This document shows positions 26,266-35,040 of a stretch of DNA of 64,000 nt, one piece after another; the stretch's first letter is position 1, and each line of letters starts with the position of its first letter. Source of the DNA: Paenibacillus pinihumi DSM 23905 = JCM 16419 (lineage in GTDB: Bacteria; Bacillota; Bacilli; Paenibacillales; Paenibacillaceae). Where the stretch lies: contig NZ_KE383867.1 in the NCBI RefSeq assembly GCF_000422505.1, forward strand, positions 128,494 to 192,493, written 5' to 3'. Made by a program: the position numbers and the translations under genes. Under the pieces are notes generated by a model that was not told the origin of the DNA, did no database searches, and saw nothing but the letters and a program-made list of their open reading frames with translations.

Positions 26266-26958
26266 ATGGGTATCTTTAAACGGATGAAGGATATGACGAA
26301 AGCGTCTTTGAATGAAATGCTGGATAAAATGGAAGATCCGGTCGTTATGCTGAACCAGTATTTGAGAGACATGGAGGCTGAAATTCATCAGGCAGAGGTG
26401 ACGGTCGCCAAGCAGATGGCAAATGAGCGCCGGATGAGACAGCGTTATGAAGAAGCAGTCCGCAGCACAATGGACAGAGAAAGCAAAGCTGAGCAGGCGA
26501 TCCGTTCCGGTCATGAGGATCTGGCCCGCAAGCTGCTGGAAGAGAAGCTTTACTTTGATCAAAAAGTAAATGAGTATGGCGATATGCATGCGGAAGCAAA
26601 AGGGCAAGCGGACGATCTGATGAGCCAGTTGCACAGCATGAAGGAAGAATTCTATCAGCTTCGCAACAAGCGCAATGAGCTTTCAGCCCGTGCCCAAATG
26701 GCAAAGGCCAAAAAACAAATGTCCAGCATGGGCTCCCATTCCCTGGAAAGCGGCAGCGCCACCCGCGGCTTCAGCCGGATGGAAGAGAAGATTATGCAGC
26801 TGGAGGCCGAAGCGGATGTTATGAGAGCACCAGGTTTGTACTCCTCCAGAACAAGCGCGCCAAGCGCAGTGGATCTGGAAAAGAAGCTTCAAGTAGAAGA
26901 GCAGCTTGCAGCATTGAAATCCAGAATCGCTCCTCCTGTTGTGAAGAGCGAAGAATAA
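26266..26958 (+). CDS. PspA/IM30 family protein, type 2 (cassette A)
   Basis: 230-residue PspA family protein opening [40 protein letters not shown], the classic PspA/LiaH start. Long coiled coil to about residue 150, then [19 protein letters not shown], a motif shared with the type 2 paralogue at 32474. ATG 26266 has AAGGAGG at ideal spacing; the upstream in-frame ATG at 26245 overlaps the PspC gene and is not needed. Likely the main membrane-protecting effector of the cassette. Confidence 0.9.
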   Translation: MGIFKRMKDMTKASLNEMLDKMEDPVVMLNQYLRDMEAEIHQAEVTVAKQMANERRMRQRYEEAVRSTMDRESKAEQAIRSGHEDLARKLLEEKLYFDQKVNEYGDMHAEAKGQADDLMSQLHSMKEEFYQLRNKRNELSARAQMAKAKKQMSSMGSHSLESGSATRGFSRMEEKIMQLEAEADVMRAPGLYSSRTSAPSAVDLEKKLQVEEQLAALKSRIAPPVVKSEE

Positions 26959-26976
26959 TATATAAGACATGGTTAT

Positions 26977-27036
26977 AGGCAAGCCGTGTGTCCAACAGGC
27001 GCTCCTGCCGGAGCGCTCCGGGCATTCGGCTTGCCT
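26977..27036 (+). terminator. hairpin between PspA and the sensor kinase gene
   Basis: Ten-base perfect arms (26977-26986 and 27027-27036) enclose a second 7-bp hairpin; the following T-run is weak (TTTGAGATT). Probably a partial terminator that lowers kinase/regulator expression relative to the Psp genes. Confidence 0.5.
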
Positions 27037-27063
27037 TTGAGATTGTAGACGGGAGGGGAGCAT

Positions 27064-28062
27064 ATGGCGGATAATAAAACGGAGGAGAAGGCGCCTTACC
27101 GGATCAGCCGACAGACAATTGAGACCTTGCTATGGCTGCTAGTCATTATCGGCTTGCTCGTCCTGGTTCTGCAAGCTATGGGCTACTTGAGCTGGTTCCA
27201 GCTGCTGCAGGGTAAGGCCGCTGTCTTTGGACTGGCCGTGATCGGGATAGCCTTGGCAGCAGGAGCTGTGTACAGCTACCTGCAAGGCCTTAAACTTAAA
27301 GAGACAATTAAGCGGCTGACCGAGCAGCAATCCCGCAGGTTCAGATCGGTCACACTTGTTTCCGATGATCCTTCAGAGCAAAATAAGCAGCCGGATGAGG
27401 AAGAACAGATTTGGCAGGAGAAGGTAAAGTTTACGGCAGTCATTGAGGAGCGCCAGCGCTTGGCGCGGGAGCTTCATGATGCGGTCAGCCAGCAATTATT
27501 TGCCATATCGATGACAGCTACAGCTGTGGGCAGAACGATAGACAAGGATTTCGAGCGTGCCCGCCGCCAGGTCGAGCTGATTGAGGAGATGGCGTCAGTG
27601 GCCCAATCCGAGATGCGTGCGCTATTGCTTCACTTGCGTCCAATTCATCTCGACGGGAAAAATCTGGCTCATGCGCTCGGTACGCTGATGGAGGAGCTGC
27701 GTCAAAAAGTACCCATGGATATTAAGCTGGACATTGATCCGGGAATCAGCTTGATAACCGATGCGGAGGATCATCTGTTCCGGATTGTCCAGGAGGCATT
27801 GTCCAACACACTTCGTCATGCCAAGGCCACTGCGATGGAAATCCGGCTGGTCCGTTACGGGAAGCAAATTCACCTGACGCTGAGAGACAACGGGGTTGGA
27901 TTTGACCTTGAATCCAAGAAGCAAACCTCTTATGGACTGCTTACCATGGAGGAGCGTGTTCATGAGATGGGAGGTACGATGAAGCTCCAGTCGGCTCCGG
28001 GAGAGGGGACGACCATCGAAATATGGATACCGGCTTTGACCGATGAGAGGGGAAGCGAATAG
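27064..28062 (+). CDS. LiaS-like sensor histidine kinase
   Basis: 332-residue kinase of the LiaS/VraS group. Two N-terminal membrane helices (about 21-40 and 52-73) with almost no extracellular loop mark it as intramembrane-sensing. HisKA_3 domain RQRLARELHDAVSQQLFAI with phospho-acceptor His138, and an HATPase domain with VQEALSNTLRHAKA (N box), LRDNGVGFD (G1) and GLLTMEERV. ATG 27064 follows GGGAGGGGAG. It is paired with the response regulator 3 bp downstream and lies directly after Psp cassette A, so envelope stress is the probable signal. Confidence 0.9.
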   Translation: MADNKTEEKAPYRISRQTIETLLWLLVIIGLLVLVLQAMGYLSWFQLLQGKAAVFGLAVIGIALAAGAVYSYLQGLKLKETIKRLTEQQSRRFRSVTLVSDDPSEQNKQPDEEEQIWQEKVKFTAVIEERQRLARELHDAVSQQLFAISMTATAVGRTIDKDFERARRQVELIEEMASVAQSEMRALLLHLRPIHLDGKNLAHALGTLMEELRQKVPMDIKLDIDPGISLITDAEDHLFRIVQEALSNTLRHAKATAMEIRLVRYGKQIHLTLRDNGVGFDLESKKQTSYGLLTMEERVHEMGGTMKLQSAPGEGTTIEIWIPALTDERGSE

Positions 28063-28065
28063 AGA

Positions 28066-28722
28066 ATGGAGATTCAGCAACCGATAAAAGTGCTGCTGGT
28101 CGATGATCATGAAATGGTGCGCATCGGTCTGGCGGCAGTGCTTGATACAGAGGATGGAATTGAAGTTGTCGGCGAAGCCAGCAACGGGCAGGATGGCATC
28201 CGGATGGCCCAGGCTTACAAACCGGACATTGTCCTGATGGATCTGGTTATGGAAGGCATGGACGGAGTGGAAACGACAAAAAAACTGTTGGAACTGTACC
28301 CGGAATGCAAAGTTATCGTACTGACCAGCTATATTGACGACAGCAAAATGTATCCGGTCATCGAGGCGGGTGCGTTCAGCTATCTGCTAAAAACTTCTCG
28401 TGCGGGAGAAATTGCGGATGCCATCCGCGCGGCGGCTCGGGGACAGTCTGTGCTGGAGTCGCAAGTAGCAGCCAAAATGATGAACCGTTTCCGCCAGCCG
28501 CAGACACCAAAGCAAAAACCGCTGCATGAGGATTTGACCGACCGCGAGATGGATGTTCTGCATCGGCTTGCAGAGGGGAAATCCAATCAGGAGATTGCGG
28601 ACGAACTGTTCATTGGCATCAAGACCGTCAAATATCATATTACGAATATTTTCTCCAAGCTGGGTGTGGAAGACCGCACACAGGCCGCTATTTATGCCCA
28701 TAAGCATGGGCTGGCAGAATAG
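28066..28722 (+). CDS. LiaR-like response regulator (NarL/FixJ family)
   Basis: 218-residue regulator with an N-terminal receiver (KVLLVDDHEMVRIGL; phospho-acceptor Asp59 in IVLMDLVMEGMDG; conserved Thr/Ser in VLTS and Lys in YLLKTS) and a C-terminal LuxR-type HTH (LTDREMDVLHRLAEGKSNQEIADELFIGIKTVKYHITNIFSKLG). ATG 28066 follows the kinase stop by three bases. It is the prime candidate to bind the 80-bp regions at 24678 and 30907. Confidence 0.92.
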   Translation: MEIQQPIKVLLVDDHEMVRIGLAAVLDTEDGIEVVGEASNGQDGIRMAQAYKPDIVLMDLVMEGMDGVETTKKLLELYPECKVIVLTSYIDDSKMYPVIEAGAFSYLLKTSRAGEIADAIRAAARGQSVLESQVAAKMMNRFRQPQTPKQKPLHEDLTDREMDVLHRLAEGKSNQEIADELFIGIKTVKYHITNIFSKLGVEDRTQAAIYAHKHGLAE

Positions 28723-28825
28723 ACGGAGCACGGCGGAGAGTGAACATAGCGAAGGCGGCCTTAGGGCTGCCTTTTCATATTATAAGTTATGGGGTATGCT
28801 TGTTTGACATTAAGGGGGAAGTACA

Positions 28826-29062
28826 ATGGAAGTTACAGCACAGGAAATTGCCGAATGGATGTTAAAGGAACTTAAATTCAAAGGGATTTTGTATCAGGGT
28901 GATGCTGTTTCCCATATTCGAGAGCATTATGGAGAAGCCTTTATTTACATCAATGAGAACGGCAATGAATCCATCGATAAAGAGGTAAAAAAACGGTTCA
29001 AAAAACTCCATAAGGGCGCCGCGGCCTGGGATCGCGACGGTTTCTTTTGGGGTTGGACCTGA
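28826..29062 (+). CDS. small conserved-looking protein of unknown function
   Basis: 78-residue soluble protein (MEVTAQEIAEWMLKELKFKG...) with a charged helical N-terminus, the aromatic stretch EAFIYINENGNESID and a Trp-rich end (AAWDRDGFFWGWT). It may belong to the small DUF6953-type family, but I am not sure. ATG 28826 follows AAGGGGGAAG and a good terminator follows the stop, so it is a stand-alone gene. No role can be deduced from the neighbours. Confidence 0.75.
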   Translation: MEVTAQEIAEWMLKELKFKGILYQGDAVSHIREHYGEAFIYINENGNESIDKEVKKRFKKLHKGAAAWDRDGFFWGWT

Positions 29063-29068
29063 GTTGTG

Positions 29069-29102
29069 AAAGACGCCGGCATAATGTCCGGCGTCTTTTT
29101 TT
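29069..29102 (+). terminator. rho-independent terminator
   Basis: Eleven-base GC-rich arms around an 8-base loop followed by seven T, immediately after the 78-residue gene and before the convergent GH8 gene. Confidence 0.92.
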
Positions 29103-29114
29103 GCTGCAAGCTTA

Positions 29115-30338
29115 TTAATACGTCCACCAGTTGCCTGACATGACGATCATGGATAACAGCTTGATGCTCTCCTCGTAATAGCCCTCAATTGAGCCGCTGA
29201 CTGTGTGGTTCCATACTGAGTTCAGCCATGCCTGGTTGCTGGAGGAAATCATCGCGCTTACACCGAATGGAGCATAGAAGGCGCCGCTGTTATACGTCAC
29301 AAGCGGTGTTCCGTTCAATTGGTAGCCCGCTTTGATATTAGCCGGATTGCTGCCTGTGGACGTTTTGATGAAATTGTTCAAGGAGGTTAGTTGGCTAACT
29401 GCGCGGGTATCCCCGCTCATGAGGTAGTCCGTCGCAATACGCCAAGGTGTGCGGGAGGAGTTATAGTAGTAGCGGCCGTCATTTGGACCTTCCAGGAAGC
29501 CTGCTCCTGCTGGCTGGTAAGTGCTGCCGGAGAGGATTACGAAATCAGGCAGCAAGCCCGTCGAAGAGCTGTACCCGGAATAGATGGAGTTAATAATGTT
29601 ATAGGTCTTGTTCGTTACATTATCCCATTTGGCATCGCCTGTCGCTAAGCGGAATGCTTTGAGGTGGTTGAGCATGAAATCGGAAGGACGCGTAGCTGTA
29701 TTATAGCTGCCGCTGGTCGCCCAGTCACCCAGTCTCAGTGTCCACTGGGCCTGGTTCACATCATGGCTCATGATGGCATTAATGATGTTTTGGGCTGCCT
29801 GGAGATAATTGATTGCTCCGGTACTGCCCCATTGTCTGTGCGCAAGCAGCAAGGCGTAAGCGATGTCCATGTCGCCATCCGTAGCCGAGTTTGGTCCATC
29901 AACATTTACGAAGCTGCTGTTTTGCTTCCAGGCCATTAAGAAGGCATTGTTGGTGCTTGGATGAGCCTTATAATAACGGTACATGCCGTCGAAGTAGGTT
30001 TTGGCATTGGCGTCATAGCCCTCCATCAGGACGGCAAGCATCATTCCGTAGCCGTGTGCTTCGGATACGGTCTCGCCTGCAGGGTTATATTTCACATAAT
30101 ATTGGCTGGTAAGAGCCGGGGCCAGGTAGGCGGCCTTCCAGGAGTTCCATTTGTTTCTTACGGCATTATCCAGTACCGTCTGGGACACATGGTTAGGTTT
30201 GATTGATCCTGACGTATACGTCGTATGCTGTGGAAATGGCTTACTGGCCGCAAAGGACATCCCTGCAGGGATCACCAGCATAGCGGCACAAAACAAGAGC
30301 AGACATTTGCGAACCAATGATTTTCTTTTTAACTGCAT
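29115..30338 (-). CDS. secreted glycoside hydrolase family 8 (chitosanase/endoglucanase)
   Basis: 407-residue secreted enzyme. Signal peptide to about residue 31 (QLKRKSLVRK then a hydrophobic core ending SFAAS). The mature part has KPFPQHTTYTSGSIKPNH, VSEAHGYGMMLAVLMEGYDA with the presumed acid Glu93, AFLMAWKQ, and SATDGDMDIAYALLLAHRQWG with catalytic-region Asp residues near 154-158, the GH8 pattern shared with Bacillus and Paenibacillus chitosanases. The start is ATG 30338, nine bases after AAGGAG; an upstream ATG at 30359 lies at that site and is rejected. Substrate (chitosan or beta-glucan) cannot be fixed by reading. Confidence 0.93.
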   Translation of the reverse strand: MQLKRKSLVRKCLLLFCAAMLVIPAGMSFAASKPFPQHTTYTSGSIKPNHVSQTVLDNAVRNKWNSWKAAYLAPALTSQYYVKYNPAGETVSEAHGYGMMLAVLMEGYDANAKTYFDGMYRYYKAHPSTNNAFLMAWKQNSSFVNVDGPNSATDGDMDIAYALLLAHRQWGSTGAINYLQAAQNIINAIMSHDVNQAQWTLRLGDWATSGSYNTATRPSDFMLNHLKAFRLATGDAKWDNVTNKTYNIINSIYSGYSSSTGLLPDFVILSGSTYQPAGAGFLEGPNDGRYYYNSSRTPWRIATDYLMSGDTRAVSQLTSLNNFIKTSTGSNPANIKAGYQLNGTPLVTYNSGAFYAPFGVSAMISSSNQAWLNSVWNHTVSGSIEGYYEESIKLLSMIVMSGNWWTY

Positions 30339-30906
30339 TAAACCTCGCTCCTTTTTCATTTGAATTGACAGTCCTTGCTACATCTAAACAGGGTGGGAAA
30401 ATCCGGATTCGGTGAATATCACCTCCTTTCATATTTGGATAGGAAAAAGTTTGCAATGCAAATATCTCAACATGCTCTAAATGAAAAATGTTGAAAGAAG
30501 GTATTCAAATGGTGGAGATGGGTTCGAAGTGGTGAATGTTGCAAATGAAGCAGAGACTTTCAGTGGTTGGGTAAGCGCAGAAAAGGGAACATCAAAAGAT
30601 GCAGCTGTATGGGCGGCAAGCCCGCTTGAATAGATGGTTTAGGTGAAATCATGGAAATCAGGGATGCTTCGGGTCAGATGGGACCCAAAGATGGTTGAAA
30701 GTTCCTTGTAAAAGGAATTGAAGAGGGAAAAAACGGGTAAGTACATGTTAGATAAACTTGTATGCGTTTCCATTATAACATGCCCTTTTCTTTTTCTCTA
30801 CCCGGATTTTTGATTTTTTTTGAAAATGGCATACAGCCGTAAACAGGCTAAAGGGAATACGCCACAGTACAAGGTCCGGCAGGCTCCGCCTTAAGGTCAG
30901 CCAAAA
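30339..30906. other. non-coding gap upstream of GH8
   Basis: About 570 bp with no convincing gene. It holds an inverted repeat GGTGA-ATA-TCACC (30411-30423) and an AT-rich stretch with TTTGC-AAT-GCAAA (30450-30462) that could serve the GH8 promoter on the minus strand. The rest shows no recognisable signal. Confidence 0.4.
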
Positions 30907-30986
30907 CCCCGACCTAAAGCTAGGTTGAAAAACCGCCGCAGGTCTGTTTTGGCAAAAGCCATTTCGATCTACAATAAGTACATAAG
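30907..30986 (+). promoter_or_regulatory. shared promoter/operator region of Psp cassette B
   Basis: Gapless 80-bp match to 24678-24757 (63 identities by my count). Here the inverted pair reads GACCT (30911-30915) and AGGTC (30940-30944), a paired change from GACTT/AAGTC in the first copy, and a local palindrome ACCTA-AAGC-TAGGT is also present. The -10-like element is TACAAT (30970-30975). Confidence 0.7.
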
Positions 30987-31024
30987 CAAGCGAGAGAAGG
31001 AAGCGAAAGGCGGTGAAGAGATTC

Positions 31025-31312
31025 ATGAAGGAAAAAACTTGGATTGGTATATTGCTCGCGGTGGTCGGTATCTGGATTTTGCTTCCGATTATCGGCGTTA
31101 CGATTGGTTGGTTGTTCAGTCTGCTGTTCCCGCTTCTGCTCATCGGAGTTGGGGTCATCGGCTGGAGAAATAACAGCAGGATCATTGGCGGCGCATTCCT
31201 GGCAGTAGGTGCAGTTTTGCTCCTGGCTAAGCTTTCGAAGGTGATTTTCCTGGTACTGGCGGTGCTGCTGGTCATCTGGGGCGTATCGATGCTGACAAAG
31301 AAAAGATACTAA
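31025..31312 (+). CDS. LiaI/LiaF-TM-like small membrane protein (cassette B)
   Basis: 95-residue, four-helix hydrophobic protein (MKEKTWIGILLAVVGIWILL...), paralogue of the protein at 24815 with the same helix pattern and ending (VIWGVSMLTKKRY versus IAWGISMFNGNKRVY). GTG 31013 is an alternative start, but alignment to the paralogue and the AAAGGCGGTG site favour ATG 31025. It begins the second Psp cassette. Confidence 0.8.
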   Translation: MKEKTWIGILLAVVGIWILLPIIGVTIGWLFSLLFPLLLIGVGVIGWRNNSRIIGGAFLAVGAVLLLAKLSKVIFLVLAVLLVIWGVSMLTKKRY

Positions 31313-31384
31313 TAACCTAATGTAACAGAAACTGCTAAAACGCAACTATATATACACTTTAGAGCAGAAACGGAGGAATGGCCT

Positions 31385-32050
31385 ATGAGCATATTGCGCA
31401 GAGTACGGGACATCACAGTGGCGACCTTGAACGAAAGGCTGGACAAGGCTGAAGATCCGGTTAAGGTGATTGACAGGTTCCTGGCATCAACCAAAGAAGA
31501 ACTGGTAAAAGCAGAGCAGCTGTTCAGAGAGTGCTCCACGCACTCCATTCAGCTGAAACGTCAATGGCTTCAAGCGGAGCAGCAAAAGGAGCACCGCGAA
31601 CGTCAGGCGGTAACAGCACTTCAGTCAGGAGAAGAAGAACTGGCAAGAGCGGCACTGCTTGACAAGACGGCCCATGACGAGCGAGCGAGCCAATACAAGG
31701 GGCTGTATGAGCAAAGCAAAGGCACGCTTGTCGAACTGGAAGACCGGCTGGGAGAGCTGAAGGGTGAATATGATGAGGCTGTCAGCAAGAGAAGCTACTA
31801 CATGGCCAGAATGGAATCCCTCCGGCTGCAGCAGCGAATGGCACAAAGAAGCAACAGCTTGAATGGTGGAAGTCCTGATCATGTGTTCCGCCGGCTGGAG
31901 GATCAGATTTCGGACCGGGAGCTGGAGGCACAGAGCTTGCGCCAAGTAAGACAATCCCAAGGCTCCCCGGCAATCCGGTTAAGCCCTGACAAGCAGCCTC
32001 AGGTTGATCTGGAGCTTGCAAAGTTGAAGAAAAAATTGAATTTAGAGTAA
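31385..32050 (+). CDS. PspA/IM30 family protein, type 1 (cassette B)
   Basis: 221-residue coiled-coil protein, close paralogue of 25132 (ITVATLNERLDKAEDPVKVIDRFLASTKEE, then the shared SYYMARMESLRLQQRMAQR segment). ATG 31385 lies behind CGGAGG. Compared with its paralogue, the C-terminal part after residue 160 has diverged. It is followed by PspC and type 2 PspA genes in the same order as cassette A. Confidence 0.87.
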   Translation: MSILRRVRDITVATLNERLDKAEDPVKVIDRFLASTKEELVKAEQLFRECSTHSIQLKRQWLQAEQQKEHRERQAVTALQSGEEELARAALLDKTAHDERASQYKGLYEQSKGTLVELEDRLGELKGEYDEAVSKRSYYMARMESLRLQQRMAQRSNSLNGGSPDHVFRRLEDQISDRELEAQSLRQVRQSQGSPAIRLSPDKQPQVDLELAKLKKKLNLE

Positions 32051-32078
32051 CAAGGCCACAAGGAGGATGGAGCGGAAC

Positions 32079-32468
32079 ATGGATAAGCTATACCGTTCAA
32101 GACGAAATAAAATGATCAGCGGGATTTGCGGCGGACTGGCCGAGCGGTTCAACTTCGACGCAACCCTGATCCGAATATTACTTGTAGTAGGGACCCTGTT
32201 TACCGGCGGAGGATTGCTGATCGTGTATCTGCTCTCTACCTTCGTGATCCCGACAGAACCGAGATCGTATACCAATTCTTACGAGACTGCAAGGCCTCAT
32301 TGGGATCATTGGGACCCGCAGCCTGCCGCCACCTATAACAGTTATGGAACAGGCTCCACAACAGCCCATGATGTAGATACAAGAATGAATGACCTGGAAA
32401 AAGCGGCACTCCGCAAAGAACTGGATCAATATCGTACTAAAATCGCTCAATACGAGAAGGGAGAATGA
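32079..32468 (+). CDS. PspC domain protein (cassette B)
   Basis: 129-residue PspC protein (MDKLYRSRRNKMISGICGGLAERFNFDATLIRILLVVGTLFTGGGLLIVYLL), then a shorter Tyr/His/Pro linker and the C-terminal helix NDLEKAALRKELDQYRTKIAQYEK. ATG 32079 is preferred to 32067, which directly abuts the AGGAGG site. It overlaps or touches the type 2 PspA gene at its 3' end. Confidence 0.87.
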   Translation: MDKLYRSRRNKMISGICGGLAERFNFDATLIRILLVVGTLFTGGGLLIVYLLSTFVIPTEPRSYTNSYETARPHWDHWDPQPAATYNSYGTGSTTAHDVDTRMNDLEKAALRKELDQYRTKIAQYEKGE

Positions 32469-32473
32469 AAACT

Positions 32474-33172
32474 ATGGGAATCTTGAAAAGAATGAAGGAC
32501 ATGACAAAAGCGACACTGAACGAGGTACTGGATAAAATTGAAGACCCGACCGTTATGCTGAATCAATATGTCCGCGACATGGAAGGTGAAGTTCAGGCTG
32601 CTGAAGTGACAGTCGCCAAGCAGTTGACCCATGAGCAGCAAATGAAGAACCGTTATGAGTCCGCAGTTCAAAATGCGGCTGACGCAGAAGCCCGTGCTGA
32701 ACAGGCTGTACTTACTGGTGATGAAGAGGCAGCCCGCAAGTATCTCGAAGAGAAACTGGCTTATGATCAGCAGGCAGAGCAATTCTATGGCCTGTACGAG
32801 CAAAGCAAGGTTCAGGCTGAGCAGCTCCGCGGCGAGCTGGAGCAAATGAAAGGCGAGCTTCAGGCACTGCGCGCCAAGCGTACGGACCTGACAGCACGTG
32901 CACAGGCTGCCAAAGCCAGGCAGCAGCTTGCACAAGGGACTGTGAGCGTGGGACACACGATTGAAGGCGGCGGCGCTGTACGCGGATTCTCCCGCATGGA
33001 GGAGAAAATTATGCAGTTGGAGGCGGAAGCTGAAGTATCCCGTTTCCCTGGGCCAGGCGCTTTCGCACCATCCGCCCCGCCATCCGCACGTGACCCTCTG
33101 AAGCAGGCTCAAGTGAATGAACAGCTTGAGGCGCTCAAGCAAAAGCTTGGTGCAGCAAATGAGGAAAAATAA
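32474..33172 (+). CDS. PspA/IM30 family protein, type 2 (cassette B)
   Basis: 232-residue PspA protein ([40 protein letters not shown]), paralogue of 26266 with the same [18 protein letters not shown] motif. ATG 32474 corresponds to the paralogue start; ATG 32465 overlaps the PspC stop and is too close to the GGGAG site. It is the last gene of cassette B and is followed by a strong terminator. Confidence 0.9.
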   Translation: MGILKRMKDMTKATLNEVLDKIEDPTVMLNQYVRDMEGEVQAAEVTVAKQLTHEQQMKNRYESAVQNAADAEARAEQAVLTGDEEAARKYLEEKLAYDQQAEQFYGLYEQSKVQAEQLRGELEQMKGELQALRAKRTDLTARAQAAKARQQLAQGTVSVGHTIEGGGAVRGFSRMEEKIMQLEAEAEVSRFPGPGAFAPSAPPSARDPLKQAQVNEQLEALKQKLGAANEEK

Positions 33173-33200
33173 GAGGGCAGTAATTCAGCCCCTTAATGCA

Positions 33201-33241
33201 GGGCAGCTCCGGAAGAAACACCCGGAGCTGCCTTGTTTTTT
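33201..33241 (+). terminator. rho-independent terminator of Psp cassette B
   Basis: Eleven-base perfect arms (33202-33212 and 33222-33232) followed by TTGTTTTTT. Confidence 0.92.
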
Positions 33242-33265
33242 GCTTTATGGAGTAGACGGCGGGTA

Positions 33266-33685
33266 TCAGACCCTTGATTCCATCGGCTGGCGTTCAAATG
33301 CAACAATCCAATCCCCTTGAATGGAAGCATACCCGTTATCCCCTTCTGCTACAAGACCGTAGAGATTTTTAACGTCCAAAAACTCTTTGCGCGATCCGTT
33401 ATCAAACTCCAATGTTATGTAATAGTAAGTTCTGGAGGAATGCGTCGGATGCATGGCCCCGTTCTCTCCGTGATGATGGTTCGTTGTGCTTCGGACTTCG
33501 GTCCGTTTGGCTACGATCCGTGAATAGTGGGACTCCCGCGGCGAGCTGGCATTTTGCACATATTTAGCCCCACCCATCAGGAGCTTCACGATAATAATAA
33601 TGACGATAATTACAAAAATGACCGGGAACAGATTGAATATAAAGTCAAAACCACCGACTCCCCCGGACGGAAAATCTACGTGCAT
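33266..33685 (-). CDS. DUF2500-like membrane protein
   Basis: 139-residue protein with one N-terminal membrane helix (FNLFPVIFVIIVIIIIVKLLMG, about residues 17-38). A soluble part follows with VAKRTEVRSTTNHHHGENGAMHPTHSSRTYYYITLEFDNGSRKEF and VAEGDNGYASIQGDWIVAFER, the pattern of DUF2500 (TxVxxKRT...H-rich...TYYxTFE...L.EGDxGxLxxQG). The ATG at 33685 follows GGAGGGAT on the minus strand. It converges on Psp cassette B; no functional link is evident. Confidence 0.82.
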   Translation of the reverse strand: MHVDFPSGGVGGFDFIFNLFPVIFVIIVIIIIVKLLMGGAKYVQNASSPRESHYSRIVAKRTEVRSTTNHHHGENGAMHPTHSSRTYYYITLEFDNGSRKEFLDVKNLYGLVAEGDNGYASIQGDWIVAFERQPMESRV

Positions 33686-33987
33686 CGTATCCCTCCTTCT
33701 TTCGTAAATCTTGAAATCACTGCATCATCGGTCAAGTTGCTGGACACTTGCGCTTGTATGATCCAGCTGACAAAGCTGCGGCAACGACATCGTGCCCTGG
33801 TCATTAACTCTGTTAATTATACGCAAGATTGGTGAAAAACGTTGCAGAAGGGATTTTATCCGGCTCAATTAGCTATATTTTGATGCGGAGCCTTGCAGGA
33901 ACAGGAAATTTTTGCAGGGAGGTCTTATGGAGAAGCCTGCGCAACATAGATATAACTAATACAACAAATGGAAGTGGTGATTCCTGC

Positions 33988-34905
33988 ATGGCGATCATGC
34001 GCAATATGCTTCTGTACTTATCCAAAAACCGCACAGCAAACCGTGCCGCGAAGAGATTTGGATTGAGATTTGGCGCAGATCGGTTTGTTGCAGGACAAAC
34101 GCTGGAGAAAGCAATGGAGAAGGTAAAGGAACTGAATGATAAGGGAATTAAGGTCACGCTCGACCATCTGGGCGAATATGTGTTCAGTATAGAAGAGGCG
34201 GAGGCCGCTGCTTCAGCGGTAGTCCGGGCGCTCGCAGCCATTCATGAGAGCGGAGCCGATGCCAACGTTTCCGTGAAGCTTACCCAACTCGGACTGGATT
34301 TATCGTATGACAAGTGTCTTTACAATATGCGGGGGATCGTAGCTGCCGCCAAGCGCCATCGGAATTTTGTGCGTATCGATATGGAGGATTATGTCCGCAA
34401 TGAGCGCACGCTCGCCATGTATGAGACGCTCTCCTCGGCTTATGGCCCATACGTTGGCGTTGTGCTCCAAGCCTACTTGTACAAGACAGAGAAGGATATG
34501 ATTAGGATGAAAAAGCATGCTCCCAATTACCGGCTGGTCAAAGGGGCTTACAAAGAAGATTCCGAAGTTGCTTTTCCAAAAAAAGAAGATGTGGACCTTA
34601 ACTTTATCAAGGTCATTGAGCTGCAGCTTCGCAATGGCCACTTCGCGGCTATAGCTACCCATGATGAGCAGATCATTAACCACGTCAAGCAATTTGTGCA
34701 GACTCACAATATACCACGCTCGAAATTCGAATTTCAAATGCTTTATGGCATTCGTCCGATGCTCCAGCAGCAGCTTGTCAAGGAAGGCTATGGGATGCGG
34801 GTCTATGTACCCTACGGGGTGGACTGGTACGGTTATTTTATGAGAAGGCTTGCAGAACGGCCTGAAAATGTGAGTTTTGTGGTGAAATCTATGTTAAAGC
34901 GGTAA
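33988..34905 (+). CDS. proline dehydrogenase
   Basis: FAD enzyme oxidising L-proline to pyrroline-5-carboxylate, about 305 residues as for stand-alone Gram-positive ProDH. It begins MAIMRNMLLYLSKNRTANRAAKRFGLRFGADRFVAG. Motifs are VTLDHLGEYV, VSVKLTQLGLDLS, VRIDMEDYVR, VVLQAYLYKTEKDM, RLVKGAYKE, FAAIATHDEQII, FEFQMLYGIRP and VYVPYGVDWYGYFMRRLAERPEN, covering the TIM barrel and substrate-binding helix. A longer frame starts at 33829, but the first 53 residues do not resemble the family. No P5C dehydrogenase gene is adjacent. Confidence 0.93.
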   Translation: MAIMRNMLLYLSKNRTANRAAKRFGLRFGADRFVAGQTLEKAMEKVKELNDKGIKVTLDHLGEYVFSIEEAEAAASAVVRALAAIHESGADANVSVKLTQLGLDLSYDKCLYNMRGIVAAAKRHRNFVRIDMEDYVRNERTLAMYETLSSAYGPYVGVVLQAYLYKTEKDMIRMKKHAPNYRLVKGAYKEDSEVAFPKKEDVDLNFIKVIELQLRNGHFAAIATHDEQIINHVKQFVQTHNIPRSKFEFQMLYGIRPMLQQQLVKEGYGMRVYVPYGVDWYGYFMRRLAERPENVSFVVKSMLKR

Positions 34906-34971
34906 CAAAGTGAAGAACGAAAAGCACAAATCAGGGGCTAATGGGAAGATAGATACTCCAAAAAAGTTCTT

Positions 34972-35012
34972 TTATGTTCGTTTTTTTGATGATATACTTA
35001 AAACGAACATAA
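34972..35012 (+). promoter_or_regulatory. perfect inverted-repeat operator over the kduI promoter
   Basis: Thirteen-base arms TTATGTTCGTTTT (34972-34984) and AAAACGAACATAA (35000-35012) are exact reverse complements, 15 bases apart. A -10-like TATACT (34993-34998) lies between them. DeoR-family repressors bind repeats of this kind, and a DeoR-type gene is the second gene of the operon, so autoregulated repression is likely. Confidence 0.8.
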
Positions 35013-35040
35013 TCATACTATTCAGGAGGTTTTCTTACCC

